This document shows positions 17,996 to 27,900 of a stretch of 56,404 bases of DNA, in pieces. Source of the stretch: Luteimonas sp. 8-5 (GTDB lineage Bacteria; Pseudomonadota; Gammaproteobacteria; Xanthomonadales; Xanthomonadaceae); NCBI RefSeq assembly GCF_029763755.1, contig NZ_JARUVM010000022.1, positions 1-56,404 of the forward strand. Reading direction: 5' to 3'. Numbering within the stretch: the first letter of the stretch is position 1; each line of letters opens with the position of its first letter. The translations under genes were made by a program, and so were the position numbers. The notes beneath the pieces are model-generated. The model ran no database searches. It was not told the origin of the DNA and saw nothing but the letters and a program-made list of their open reading frames with translations.

Positions 17996-19291
17996 TCAGG
18001 GATTGGCGACGTCGGCGCTGCCGTGCGCGGCGACCTGGTCGCCTTCGCCGCGCCGGTGCCGGTGCTTGAACAGCAGCACGAACGCGATCGCCATCGCCAG
18101 CGCGTACAGCGCGAACGTCACCCAGATGCCATGCCAGTCCTTGACGCCGGCAACGTCGGTGAACCAGCGATCGATGACGAAGCCCGCAACCAGGCTGCCC
18201 AGCACCGCGCCGATGCCGTTGGTCATCAGCATGAACAGGCCCTGCGCGCTGGCGCGGATGCGCGGATCGCTCTGCTGCTCGACGAACAGCGAGCCGGAGA
18301 TGTTGAAGAAGTCGAAGGCCATGCCGTAGACGATGCACGACAGCACGATCATCCACAGGCCGGGACCCGGGTCGCCGTAGGCGAACAGGCCGAAGCGCAG
18401 GAACCAGGCCAGCATGCTCATCGTCATCACGGCCTTGATCCCGAAACGCTTCAGGAAGAAGGGAATGGTCAGGATGAACAGCGTTTCCGACACCTGCGAG
18501 ATCGACATGATGATCGCGGGGTAGCGGACCGCGAGATTGTCGGCGTATTGCGGATCGCTGCTGAACTCGCCCAGGAACGTGCCGCCGTAGGCGTTGGTCA
18601 GCTGCAGCGCCGCGCCCAGCAGCATGGCGAAGACGAAGAACACCGCCATGTTGCGGTCGCGGAACAGGCGGAACGACGACAGGCCGAGCACGTCGACCAG
18701 CGCACGGCTCTCGCCATGCCCCAGGCGCGGCGGCGCCGGCGGCAGGGTGAACGCGTAAAGGCCCAGCGCGACCGCGGCGGCGGCGGCGATGTAGAACTGG
18801 CCGGGCGAGGTCTCGAGCTGCAGCAGGCTCGTCGTCCACAGCGCCGCGATGAATCCGATCGTGCCCCAGACCCGGATCGGCGGATAGTCGCGGACCACGT
18901 CCAGGCCTTCCTGCTTGAGCGCGTTGTACGACACCGCGATGCCCAGCGACAGCGTGGGCATGTAGCAGATCATCGTCGCCAGCATTACCCAGAACATCGC
19001 TTCGGGGCTGTCGACCATCGGCACCATCGCCAGGAACAGCGCGCCGCCCAGGTGCAGGATGCCGTAGAGCTTGTGCGCGCTGATCCACTTGTCCGCGACC
19101 ACGCCCATCAGTGCGGGCATGAACAGCGCCGAGATGCCCATGGTGGAGAAGATCGCGCCGAAGCTCGTTCCCGACCAGCCGCGGTTCTCGAACCAGTAGC
19201 GTCCGATGGTGATCAGCCACGCGCCCCAGATGTAGAACTGGAGGAAGTTGGCTACGGTCAGGCGCAGTGCCAGCTGTCGTTTCGGAGTCAC
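17996..19291 (-). CDS. Nucleoside:H+ symporter-type MFS transporter
   Basis: A 431-residue inner-membrane protein with about 12 hydrophobic helices. It starts at GTG 19291 (TPKRQLALRLTVANFLQFYI). The segment FLQFYIWGAWLITIGRYWF and the GVVADKWISAHKLYGILHLG loop are typical of the NupG/XapB nucleoside:H+ symporter branch of the MFS, and FDFFNISGSLFVEQQ occurs in helix 10. It is the first gene of a two-gene operon with the ribokinase, consistent with nucleoside or ribose salvage. The C-terminal cytoplasmic tail is His/Arg rich (HRHRRGEGDQ). Confidence 0.87.
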   Translation of the reverse strand: MTPKRQLALRLTVANFLQFYIWGAWLITIGRYWFENRGWSGTSFGAIFSTMGISALFMPALMGVVADKWISAHKLYGILHLGGALFLAMVPMVDSPEAMFWVMLATMICYMPTLSLGIAVSYNALKQEGLDVVRDYPPIRVWGTIGFIAALWTTSLLQLETSPGQFYIAAAAAVALGLYAFTLPPAPPRLGHGESRALVDVLGLSSFRLFRDRNMAVFFVFAMLLGAALQLTNAYGGTFLGEFSSDPQYADNLAVRYPAIIMSISQVSETLFILTIPFFLKRFGIKAVMTMSMLAWFLRFGLFAYGDPGPGLWMIVLSCIVYGMAFDFFNISGSLFVEQQSDPRIRASAQGLFMLMTNGIGAVLGSLVAGFVIDRWFTDVAGVKDWHGIWVTFALYALAMAIAFVLLFKHRHRRGEGDQVAAHGSADVANP

Positions 19292-19324
19292 GCACTTCCC
19301 CCAGGTCGATTGCTCCGCCGCATT

Positions 19325-20473
19325 CTACGGGTCGCGGGCCATGACACGGTTGCCGCCGTGGCGCTTGCCCGCCCGCTGGCGACGGTCGGCGCTGGCCAGC
19401 AGCGACGACAGGTCATCGCCGTCCTGCGGCCATGCCGCCAGCCCGGCGCTGAAACTCAGCCGCTGCGGGTCCACGCCGCGCCCCGGCTGGAACGGGTCTT
19501 CCCACAGCAGCCGCCGCATCTGCTCGATCCGCTCCCACGCGGTGCCCATCGGGCAATGCAGCAGCGCGACGAACTCGTCGCCACCCATGCGCACCAGGCG
19601 CTCCCCGTCATGCAGGCCCTGGCCGACGGTGGCCACGACGTGGCGCAGGGCGCGATCGCCGTCGATCCGCCCCAATTCATCATTGACCCGGCGGAACCTG
19701 TCCAGGTCGAACAGGGCCAGGGTCATCGACCCGCCACCGCGCAGGCGTTCGAGCAGGCGTGGCATCTGCTGCAGCAGCCACATCCGGTTCGGCAGCCCGG
19801 TGAGGCCGTCGCGCCCCGACATCTCCACCAGGCGCTGCATGCGGTGCACGATGGCCGCCGTGAGCAGGGTCATGATCAGCAGCAGCAGCAGCCGCTCGAG
19901 CTGGTTGGCGGGGATCGCGGTGCCGTAGTCGGGCGACACCAGTTCGGCGGGGCCGCCGGCGGTTGCGAACAGCACCCAGGCCAGGACGCCGTACTGCACG
20001 ATCGACAGTGCGCCCGCGTACAAGGTGAGCCGGCCGTCGTTGCGCAGCGCCGTCATCGCGATGGCGATCAGGTAGAAGGCCCACACCACCATGCTGTTCA
20101 TGCCGGCGACGCGATCGCCCAGGGCCAGCAGGACCAGCACGCCGGTGGTGGTGGAAACATCGTAGGTACAGGTGGCGTAGGGCAGCCATGCGTGCTGGCG
20201 ACGGTGGCGCGCCAGCACCAGCCACACCTGCGCCATGATGTTGACGAAGACAGCGGCGGCAAGGCCGATCACGGTTTCGCCGACCTCGGCGCCGGACACG
20301 GCGCCCACCAGCGGCAGCAGCAGGATCAGCGCCGACAGCGCGGCGCGCAGGCGCGCGACCAGCAATTCGCCGCCCGCGCCCAGTTCCAGCATGACTTCGT
20401 CGGGCCGCGCCAGCAGGGAGCGCAGCAAAGTCGCCAGGCGGTTCGTGCCCATGTCCCGCGCGCCTTCAAGCAC
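19325..20473 (-). CDS. Membrane-bound diguanylate cyclase (GGDEF)
   Basis: A 382-residue protein with about six membrane helices (about 55-200) and a C-terminal GGDEF domain (about 215-370) that would make c-di-GMP from two GTP. The GTP-site motif is intact (RMGGDEFVALL), as is the metal-site FDLDRFRRVND. GTG 20473 is preferred because GGAGG stands seven bases upstream; ATG 20452 is the alternative. Two features are unusual. The inhibitory RxxD site expected five residues before GGDEF is missing (LHDG instead). The domain end (ASADRRQRAGKRHGGNRV) lacks the usual ADxALYxAK wording. Activity is likely but without product inhibition. Confidence 0.88.
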   Translation of the reverse strand: MLEGARDMGTNRLATLLRSLLARPDEVMLELGAGGELLVARLRAALSALILLLPLVGAVSGAEVGETVIGLAAAVFVNIMAQVWLVLARHRRQHAWLPYATCTYDVSTTTGVLVLLALGDRVAGMNSMVVWAFYLIAIAMTALRNDGRLTLYAGALSIVQYGVLAWVLFATAGGPAELVSPDYGTAIPANQLERLLLLLIMTLLTAAIVHRMQRLVEMSGRDGLTGLPNRMWLLQQMPRLLERLRGGGSMTLALFDLDRFRRVNDELGRIDGDRALRHVVATVGQGLHDGERLVRMGGDEFVALLHCPMGTAWERIEQMRRLLWEDPFQPGRGVDPQRLSFSAGLAAWPQDGDDLSSLLASADRRQRAGKRHGGNRVMARDP

Positions 20474-20521
20474 CGGCCGTCCTCCTCCCCGAGAGGGCCA
20501 GCATACTCAAGCCGCGCAAGT

Positions 20522-21082
20522 TCAGGCGACGCCGGCGACGGCAGCCCACAGGCCCAGCGCCAGGAACACCACCGCCGCCACGATCCGCGCCGCGCGCAGC
20601 GGCAGGCGGTCGGCGAAGCGGCTGCCGAGCGCGACTACCGGCACGTTGGCCAGCATCATCCCCACGGTGGTGCCGGCCACGACCTGCCATAGCGGGGGAT
20701 AGTTGGCAGCCAGCAGCACGGTCGCCACCTGGGTCTTGTCGCCCATCTCGGCCAGGAAGAAGGCAATGGTCGTGGCCACGAATGCGCCGCGCGGCGGCAG
20801 GCTGGCGCCGTCCTCCAGCTTGTCCGGCTTGAGCGTCCACAACGCGATGGCGATGAAGCTCGCGGCGACGGTCCAGCGCAGGACCTGCGGCGTCAGCCAG
20901 GACGCGGCCGTGGCGCCGAGCCAGCCGGCCATCGCATGGTTGAGCAGGGTGGCGACGAGGATGCCGGCGACGATGGGCCACGGCTTGCGGAAGCGCGCCG
21001 CCAGCAGCAGGGCCAGCAGCTGGGTCTTGTCTCCTATTTCGGCCAGGGCGACGGTGACGGTGGAGACAAGCAATGGTTCCAT
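20522..21082 (-). CDS. UPF0016 (TMEM165/GDT1) family cation exporter
   Basis: A 186-residue inner-membrane protein with six predicted helices in two inverted halves. Each half carries the family signature: EIGDKTQLLALLLAARF near residue 14 and EMGDKTQVATVLLAANY near 113. Family members move Mn2+ or Ca2+ out of the cytosol, and in Xanthomonas and Vibrio relatives the role is manganese export. The ATG at 21082 puts the first signature at its usual place; the longer open frame runs into recQ. No Mn-responsive riboswitch was seen in the 10-base gap to recQ, so expression may depend on the recQ transcript. Confidence 0.85.
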   Translation of the reverse strand: MEPLLVSTVTVALAEIGDKTQLLALLLAARFRKPWPIVAGILVATLLNHAMAGWLGATAASWLTPQVLRWTVAASFIAIALWTLKPDKLEDGASLPPRGAFVATTIAFFLAEMGDKTQVATVLLAANYPPLWQVVAGTTVGMMLANVPVVALGSRFADRLPLRAARIVAAVVFLALGLWAAVAGVA

Positions 21083-21092
21083 CGGTCCTATT

Positions 21093-22914
21093 CTACGAGG
21101 GGGTCTCCTCGAGAACCGCGAGCAACGCATTCCCGTAGCGATCCAGCTTGGCCGCGCCGACACCGGGGATGCCGGCCAGGCCTTCGACGTCGGCCGGCGG
21201 CGTCAGCGCGATTTCGCGCAGCGTGCGGTCGTGGAAAATCACGTAGGCAGGCACGTTCTGCGCGCGAGCGGTCTCGGCGCGCCAGGCGCGCAGGGATTCG
21301 AAGCGCGCCGCGGCAGCCGCGGGCAAGTCCACCGGCGCGGCTGCCGTGCCTGCGGCCGCGGAATCACGCTTGCGCTTGCGCGCCTGGGCCGGGGGTTCGG
21401 AACGCAGGGACACGCTGCGTTCGCCCTTCAGCACGGCTGCACTGGCGGCGGACAGTCGCAGCGCTCCGTGGCCTTCGAGATCTACCTCGAGCAGCCCGGC
21501 TGCGACCAGCTGGCGGAACACGCTGCGCCACTGCCGCGCGTCCAGCTCCGTGCCGATGCCGTAGGTGCTGAGCGTTTCGTGGCCGAACTGGCGGATCTTC
21601 GCGGTGTCGGCGCCGCGCAGGATGTCGACCAGGTGCGCGGCGCCGAAGCGCTGGCCGGTGCGGTACACGCACGACAATGCCTTCTGCGCCGCCACCGTGC
21701 CGTCCCAGGATTGCGCCGGCGCCAGGCAGTTGTCGCAGTTGCCGCAGTCGCCCGGATGTTCCTCGCCGAACCAGCCCAGCAACTGCCTGCGGCGGCATTG
21801 CGTGGACTCGCAGTAGCCGATCAGCGCGTCGAGCTTGCGCCGTTCCAGGCGCTTGCGCTCCTCGCCCGCGTCGGAGTCCTCGATCATCCGCCCGAGCAGG
21901 ACCGCGTCGCCCAGGCCGTATGCCAGCCAGGCTTCGGCCGGCTCGCCGTCGCGCCCGGCGCGGCCGGTTTCCTGGTAGTAGCCCTCCAGCGACTTGGGCA
22001 GGTCCAGGTGCGCGACGAAGCGCACGTCCGGCTTGTCGATGCCCATGCCGAACGCGATCGTGGCGACCATGACCACGCCGTCCTCGCGCAGGAAGCGGCG
22101 CTGGTTGCCGGCGCGGACCGCCGCGTCGAGACCGGCGTGGTAGGGCAGGGCCTGGATGCCGTGGGCGGCCAGGCATTCGGCGGTCGCCTCGACCTTGCGC
22201 CGCGACAGGCAGTAGACGATGCCGGCCTCGCCGCGATGGCCGTCCAGGAAATCCAGCAGCTGCCGGCGGCCGTCGTGTTTGCCCTCGACCCGGTAGCGGA
22301 TGTTGGGTCGATCGAAGGAGCTGACGAACTGGCGGGCGTCCTCCAGCGCAAGGCGCTCGGCGATCTCGCGGCGGGTCGGCGCGTCGGCGGTCGCGGTCAG
22401 GGCCACCCGCGGCACGCCGGGCCAGCGTTCGTGGAGGATGGTGAGTTCGCGGTACTCCGGGCGGAAGTCGTGCCCCCACTGCGACACGCAGTGCGCCTCG
22501 TCGATGGCGAACAGGGCGACCCGCGCCTGGTCGAGCAGGCCCAGGAAACGGGGCGTCAGCAGTCGCTCCGGGGCCACGTAGAGCAGGTCCAGCTCCCCGG
22601 CCAGCAGCGATCGTTCCACCGTTGCGGCCTCGCCGGCCTCCAGGCTGGAGTTGAGGAAGGCAGCCCGGACACCCAGCTGGCACAAGGCCTCCACCTGGTC
22701 CTGCATCAGTGCGATCAGCGGGGAAACGACGATCCCGGTGCCGTCCCGGAGCAGCGCGGGGAGCTGGTAGCACAGGGATTTGCCGCCGCCGGGTGGGCAT
22801 CAGCACCAGCGCGTCGCCGCCATCGACAAGATGGCCGACGATGGCTGACTGTTCACCGCGAAAGGCGTCGAATCCGAAGATTTTCCGCAATGTGGACAGT
22901 GCTGTTCCTGGCAT
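21093..22914 (-). pseudogene. recQ: recQ helicase, frameshifted in Walker A
   Basis: The N-terminal frame starts at ATG 22914 (PGTALSTLRKIFGFDAFRGE) and reads correctly to DALVLMPT. One extra base in the CCCACCCGG run near 22791-22795 then throws it out of frame. Removing one C would restore [13 protein letters not shown] and join it to the second frame, which carries [37 protein letters not shown], the zinc-site Cys cluster and a C-terminal HRDC domain. The repaired protein would be about 606 residues, normal for RecQ. As written the ATPase site is destroyed. A sequencing error in the G/C run is as likely as a real mutation, since the rest is well conserved. Confidence 0.88.
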
Positions 22915-23233
22915 GGGACGGGCAGATCGCGTGGGGTGGGCCAGCATGCCACGGCGGCCGGGTGGGCGCCGGAGGTGAACGCAAGCGCCGACTTTTGCGC
23001 TGATCTGGGATGCCAGTCACGGCATTCGAGCGCAATTTTGAGACGATGGTCACGCAAATTCGCCGCCAATGCGTTCACAATGTTCAGCAAGTCGTGATTG
23101 CAGTTCACATTTTGGCCGTGGTACCGTTCCCATAACGGAAATATCACGCCACGCTCACATCTCCTTTCGGGTGCCCAAATCACCGGATCGGGGGAGCAGG
23201 ACCGCAAGGCCGGCCTTTACAGGGGACATCGCT
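22915..23233 (+). promoter_or_regulatory. Intergenic region before the DUF11 locus
   Basis: This 319-base gap separates the divergent recQ from the six-gene surface-protein locus and must hold promoters for both. The stretch 23060-23150 is clearly less GC-rich than its surroundings. It contains a direct repeat GTTCACA (23073 and 23103, 30 bases apart, about three helical turns) and a dyad CCGTT/AACGG (23124-23138). No confident -35/-10 pair could be chosen. No small gene or RNA is supported. Confidence 0.35.
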
Positions 23234-23716
23234 ATGAAGATTTCAGGCATCCGGTTGCTGGGCGCAATGCTCTGCATTGCCGTTTCCGGCGTCGCCGCCG
23301 CCCAGGACGCAAGTCCCATCCAGATCTCGAACGCCGTCTTCCAGGAAGTGGAAGTCAAGGCCGACGACGGCTCGGTCAGCACCAAGCTGGTCCCCGCCGC
23401 CAAGGTCGTGCCGGGCGGCGAAGTCGTCTACCACATCGACATCGTCAACAACGGCGCCGCAGCGGCGACCGATGTCGCGATCGACAACCCCGTTCCGTCC
23501 GGCCTCGTGCTCAGCAGCGATCCCAAGCCTGCCCCGAGCGCGGTTTCGGTCGACGGCGGCGAGACCTTCGGTGACCTCGCCGGACTCACCGTCACCGGGG
23601 CCGATGGCGAGGAGCGCGCCGCGCAGCTCACGGACGTGACCCACCTGCGCTGGGTCATCGCCACGCTCGATCCGGGCGCCACTACCCAAGTCGTTTTCCG
23701 CGCCCGGGTGAAGTAA
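23234..23716 (+). CDS. Small secreted DUF11-like single-domain protein
   Basis: A 160-residue protein starting at ATG 23234 (the frame is open upstream, but a signal peptide begins here: MKISGIRLLGAMLCIAVSGV, cleaved near AAAQDAS). The mature part is one DUF11-type beta-sandwich: VPGGEVVYHIDIVNNG, IDNPVPSGL, SVDGGETFGD and a final VVFRARVK. The same order of motifs and the same FRxRxK ending close the three giant proteins downstream, so this is a free-standing version of their C-terminal domain. First gene of the locus, 88 bases before the next. It may be a subunit, cap or chaperone; its function is not known. Confidence 0.8.
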   Translation: MKISGIRLLGAMLCIAVSGVAAAQDASPIQISNAVFQEVEVKADDGSVSTKLVPAAKVVPGGEVVYHIDIVNNGAAAATDVAIDNPVPSGLVLSSDPKPAPSAVSVDGGETFGDLAGLTVTGADGEERAAQLTDVTHLRWVIATLDPGATTQVVFRARVK

Positions 23717-23804
23717 GCCGGGGTTTTCGTCGTATCCACGGGTCGGCGAGGAGCCGGCCTCCATAAGACCAACGCGTTACAGCAAGCTACAGGGGACCCA
23801 AAGC

Positions 23805-24896
23805 ATGAAGTTCGCGACTACCAAGATCCTGGCGGCGGCGTTGCTGCTGGCCGCAGGAACCCAGACGGCGTTCGCCTCCAGCGACAACAAGGCCGGCGAC
23901 ACCATCCACAACGAAGCCGAAGTGACGTTCACCGTCAACGGTGTCGTCCAGACCACCCAGCCCGTCGGCACGGCGGACTTCACCGTCGACCGCCTGGTCA
24001 ATGTGGTCGTGGCCGCCACCTCCGCCGGCGAGACCAGCCCGGGCGCGACCCAGGGCGCCGTGCTCTTCACCGTGACCAACGACACCAACAGCGCGATGGA
24101 CTTCGCCCTGACGGCTGCCAACGGAGCCGGAACCGACGAGTTCGACGTTGGTCCGTTCACCTACTACATCGACGACGGCGACGGCGTGTTCGAGCCGGGC
24201 GCGGGCGACGGCGCTGCCGTGACCTTCCTCGATGAAGTGGATTCCGACGATGTCGTGTCGGTCTGGGTCGTGTCCGCGATCCCGAACGGCCTGGCCAACG
24301 GCGACACCGCCCTGGTCACCCTGCTGGCCACGGCGCACGACGCCGGCGGCGCCGGCCTGGGTGCCCTGACTACGGAGACGGCAGGCGCCAACACCGCGGG
24401 CATCGACAACGTGTTCGGCGACGCAGCCGGCGAAGTCGACGACGCCAACGAAGGCGACCACAGCGCGGAAAGCAATTACGTGATCACCACGGCGTCGATC
24501 TCCGTCACCAAGAGCTCGGCGGTGGTCTCGGATCCGTTCAACCTCACCACCGACCCGAAGGCGATCCCGGGCGCGACCATGGTCTACTGCATCGCGGTGA
24601 CCAACGGCAGCGCGACGGTTCCGGCCACGGCCGTGACGATCTCGGACGACATCCCGACCGGTACCAGCTACAAGGCGGGCACGATCCGCGTCGTCCCCAA
24701 CGCGATCACCTGCAACGCAGCCGCGATTTCGGCCGGCGCTGCGATGTCCGACGCGGTCGACGTGGAAGCCGACGTGGGTACCAACCCTGCCGGCACCACC
24801 GGCGACGCCGGCGGCGGCGCGGGCCCGATCACCACGGTGACCGACCTGCCCGTGAGCGCGACCACCACCACCGTCTTCCAGGTCACCATCGACTGA
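23805..24896 (+). CDS. Secreted DUF11-like repeat protein
   Basis: A 363-residue protein with a signal peptide (MKFATTKILAAALLLAAGTQ, cleaved near AFASSDN). It has two beta-rich parts. The first (about 30-220) begins GDTIHNEAEVTFTVNGV and contains Asp-rich turns (YYIDDGDGVFEPGAGDG) that could bind calcium. The second (about 228-363) is a DUF11-like domain with DPFNLTTDPKAIPGATMVY, the same DPKAIPGA phrase found near the ends of the three giant proteins. It lacks their FRxRxK ending and stops in VFQVTID. Second gene of the locus, 68 bases before the barrel gene. Probably periplasmic or surface exposed. Confidence 0.78.
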   Translation: MKFATTKILAAALLLAAGTQTAFASSDNKAGDTIHNEAEVTFTVNGVVQTTQPVGTADFTVDRLVNVVVAATSAGETSPGATQGAVLFTVTNDTNSAMDFALTAANGAGTDEFDVGPFTYYIDDGDGVFEPGAGDGAAVTFLDEVDSDDVVSVWVVSAIPNGLANGDTALVTLLATAHDAGGAGLGALTTETAGANTAGIDNVFGDAAGEVDDANEGDHSAESNYVITTASISVTKSSAVVSDPFNLTTDPKAIPGATMVYCIAVTNGSATVPATAVTISDDIPTGTSYKAGTIRVVPNAITCNAAAISAGAAMSDAVDVEADVGTNPAGTTGDAGGGAGPITTVTDLPVSATTTTVFQVTID

Positions 24897-24964
24897 CGAC
24901 GGGTCTGCCTCCCGGCGATCGCTGCCCTGCGCAGCGCTCGCCGCGGATGGCATTCGGCTAACCC

Positions 24965-27900
24965 TTGAACCCCGTGCGGCCCCAGGCCGCGCGCCAGGAC
25001 AGGTCACGCCTCGTGAACGCATCCGGCACCCGGAAATTTGGGAAGCTGGGGCGCACCGCATCAACGCTGATGGGGTGGGCGCTCGGCGCTGCCGTGTGCC
25101 TGTCCCCCGCGATCCCGGCGCAAGCCGCGCAGATTGAGAACACCGCCAGGGTCAGCTACCGCCAGGGTAGCGTCGTTTCCGCCCTGAACAGCAATACGGT
25201 GATCACCGAAGTGGTCCCGTTCCTGCATCCGGCCAGCGTGCAGTTCCTGGGCATGCAGTCCGACGACGGCAAGACCACGCCCACGCCCATCGACGGCGGC
25301 CAGTGCCGCGTTGCCGGCGGCAGTTTCGCTGCCCTGCCGGCCATTTCCCTGCCTGCGCGCGCCACGCCGGTCATCGAATCCCTCCCGGTCGGTCCGGCTT
25401 CGAATTTCGAAGTCGGCGACGCGATCGTGGTTTCGGTCACCGACCCGAATCGAAACCACGATCCCGCCGTCCGCGAGTACGTCGACGTCGACGTGAGCAC
25501 CTCGGTCGGCGATACCGAAACCCTGCGCCTGCAGGAAACCGCTCCCGACAGCGGCATGTTCGCGGCCGCGATCCAGGGCGTGGGCGCGCCGCCCGCGGCG
25601 ACCGTCTTCGACTGCGTCCTGTCCGTGTCCGACGGCGCCCAGCTGACCGCCCGCTACATCGACACCGGCGTGCCGCCGAACACCCTGGTCGCCAACGCGA
25701 TCGCGCACGGCGGCTACGTGACCGACATCCGCCTGGAGCAGATCGCCTCGAAGGACATCGTCGAGATCGGCGACTTCATCCAGTACACCCTGATCGTCTA
25801 CAACGTCGGCCTCGGCCCGGCGACCGGCGTGGAAATCCGCGACCTGTTGCCGCCGGGCCTGTATTACCGCGCCGGTACCCTGCGCGTGGGCGATCCCTAT
25901 TCGGCCACGCCCTCGCAGGCCGTGATCGACAACCCGGTGTCGGGCGGCGCGGGCATCACCACCCAGGCGGCCAGCGTCCGTCGTGCCTCGACCCCGCAGG
26001 CGGGCCCGGTGGAGCCGCTGCTCGAGGACGGTGGCCGCACCATGCTCTTCAACGTCGGCGACCTCGGCGTGGGCGAAGCGGTCAAGGCGACCTTCGTCGC
26101 CGAGGTCGGTGCCGGCGTGAGCAGCGAGCGCCTGGTGAACTACGCGATCGCCACCGCCAACGGCGCGCTCTCCTCGAACGAGACCGACACCGTGGTGCGG
26201 ATGGTCGAGTCGCTGAACATCCTGCGCTTCACCCTGGCGGGCCGGGTCGTGTCGGTCGACGACTGCGCCACGCCGGTGGAAGAGCGCAACGGCGTGCGGG
26301 ACGTGCGCCTGCTGCTGCAGGACGGCACCTTCGTGGCCACCGACGCCGACGGCCTGTACCACATCGAGGGCCTGCTGCCCGGTACGCACGTGGTGCAGCT
26401 GGATCCGGCCACCATCCCGGACGGCATGGAGGCGGTCGCCTGCAGGCAGCACACCCGGCTCGCCGGTCGCGCGGATTCCCAGTTCGTCGAAGCCCAGGGC
26501 GGCACGCTGTGGCGCGCCGACTTCTACCTGCGCAGGAAGGGCGACAGCGTCGGCGCCCGGATGCAGGTTGCCGATGCCGACGGGAAGCTCGGCTACACGG
26601 TGGACCTGGACGGTGGCCGCATTCCCGTCTCGAAATTGCGCGCGATGGTGAAGCTGCCGGACGGCGCGGACCTGGTGCCGGGTTCGGCCACGGTGGATGG
26701 CGCGGCCATCGGCGATCCGGAAATCAATGGCGGCATCGCGATCTTCGATCTCGGGGATCCGGGAACCAACTGGCGACGGCGTCTCGCCTTCAGGGTGGAT
26801 GCGGGAGGTGCCGGCTGTCCGCCGGAAGGACACGCGAGCAAGCTCGTGGGCATGTTCGAGGCCGACGGCGCGTCGGCGCGAACGCCGCCCATCGATCTGG
26901 CGATCCGCTGCGCAGGTGCAGACGGGCCCGCGGACAGTGGACGCGTCGAAACCAGGGTCACGGCCGCCGCCGCCGAGTCGGCGGCTTCGCCGTATGCGGC
27001 GCTCGGGAAAATCCGCGCCTCGATCGCCGAGGATTCCGTGGCCGCCGGCGCGCGCGAACCGGGCACCTGGTTCGCCGGGCAGTCCGCCGGCCGCGACTGG
27101 CTGTTCCCGGCCGCCGATTACAACCCGCGTTCGCCCACGACCCGCGCCGTGGTCAAGCACCTGCCCGGGGAAAAGGTCCGCCTGACGATCAATGGCGAGG
27201 AAGTCGGCCCGCTGCGCTACGAAGGCGGCCTGAGCAGCGCCGACAAGACCATGGCGATCAGCCGCTGGCGCGGTATCGGCCTGGTCGAAGGCCGGAACGT
27301 GCTTCGCGCCGAAGTCGTCGACGCCAACGGCACGGTCGTGGCCAGCCTGGAACGCGTGGTGGCCTACTCGAACATCGCCGCACGGGTGGAGCTGGTTCCC
27401 GAGCGCTCGATCCTCGCCGCCGACGGCCATCACCGCCCCGTCGTCGCGATCCGGGTGCTGGACCGCCTCGGCAATCCGGTGCGCAAGGGCACCGCCGGCA
27501 GCTTCGAGCTCGAAGCGCCCTACCAGCCGGCGATGTCGGAGGAAACGCGCCAGGAACGGCAGATGATCGGCAACGGCGGCGGCCGCCCATCCTGGGTGGT
27601 CGAAGGCGATGACGGCGTTGCGTACATCGAATTGCAGCCCACGAGCACCGCGGGCAGCGCGACGTTCGCGTTCCAGTTCGAGAACGGCCGCCAGGCGCCA
27701 TTGCGCCAGGAGCTCCAGGTCTGGTTGAAGTCCGCGCCGCGCGACTGGGTGGTGGTCGGCTTCGCCAAGGGCAGCGTCGGCTACGAGACGCTCGAGGACA
27801 ACATGCAGGCCCTGCCTCCGGGCGAGGACGGCAAGGGCCTGCGCGGCGAAGGCCAGGTGGCGCTGTACGCCAAGGGTCGCGTGATGGGCAAGTGGCTGCT

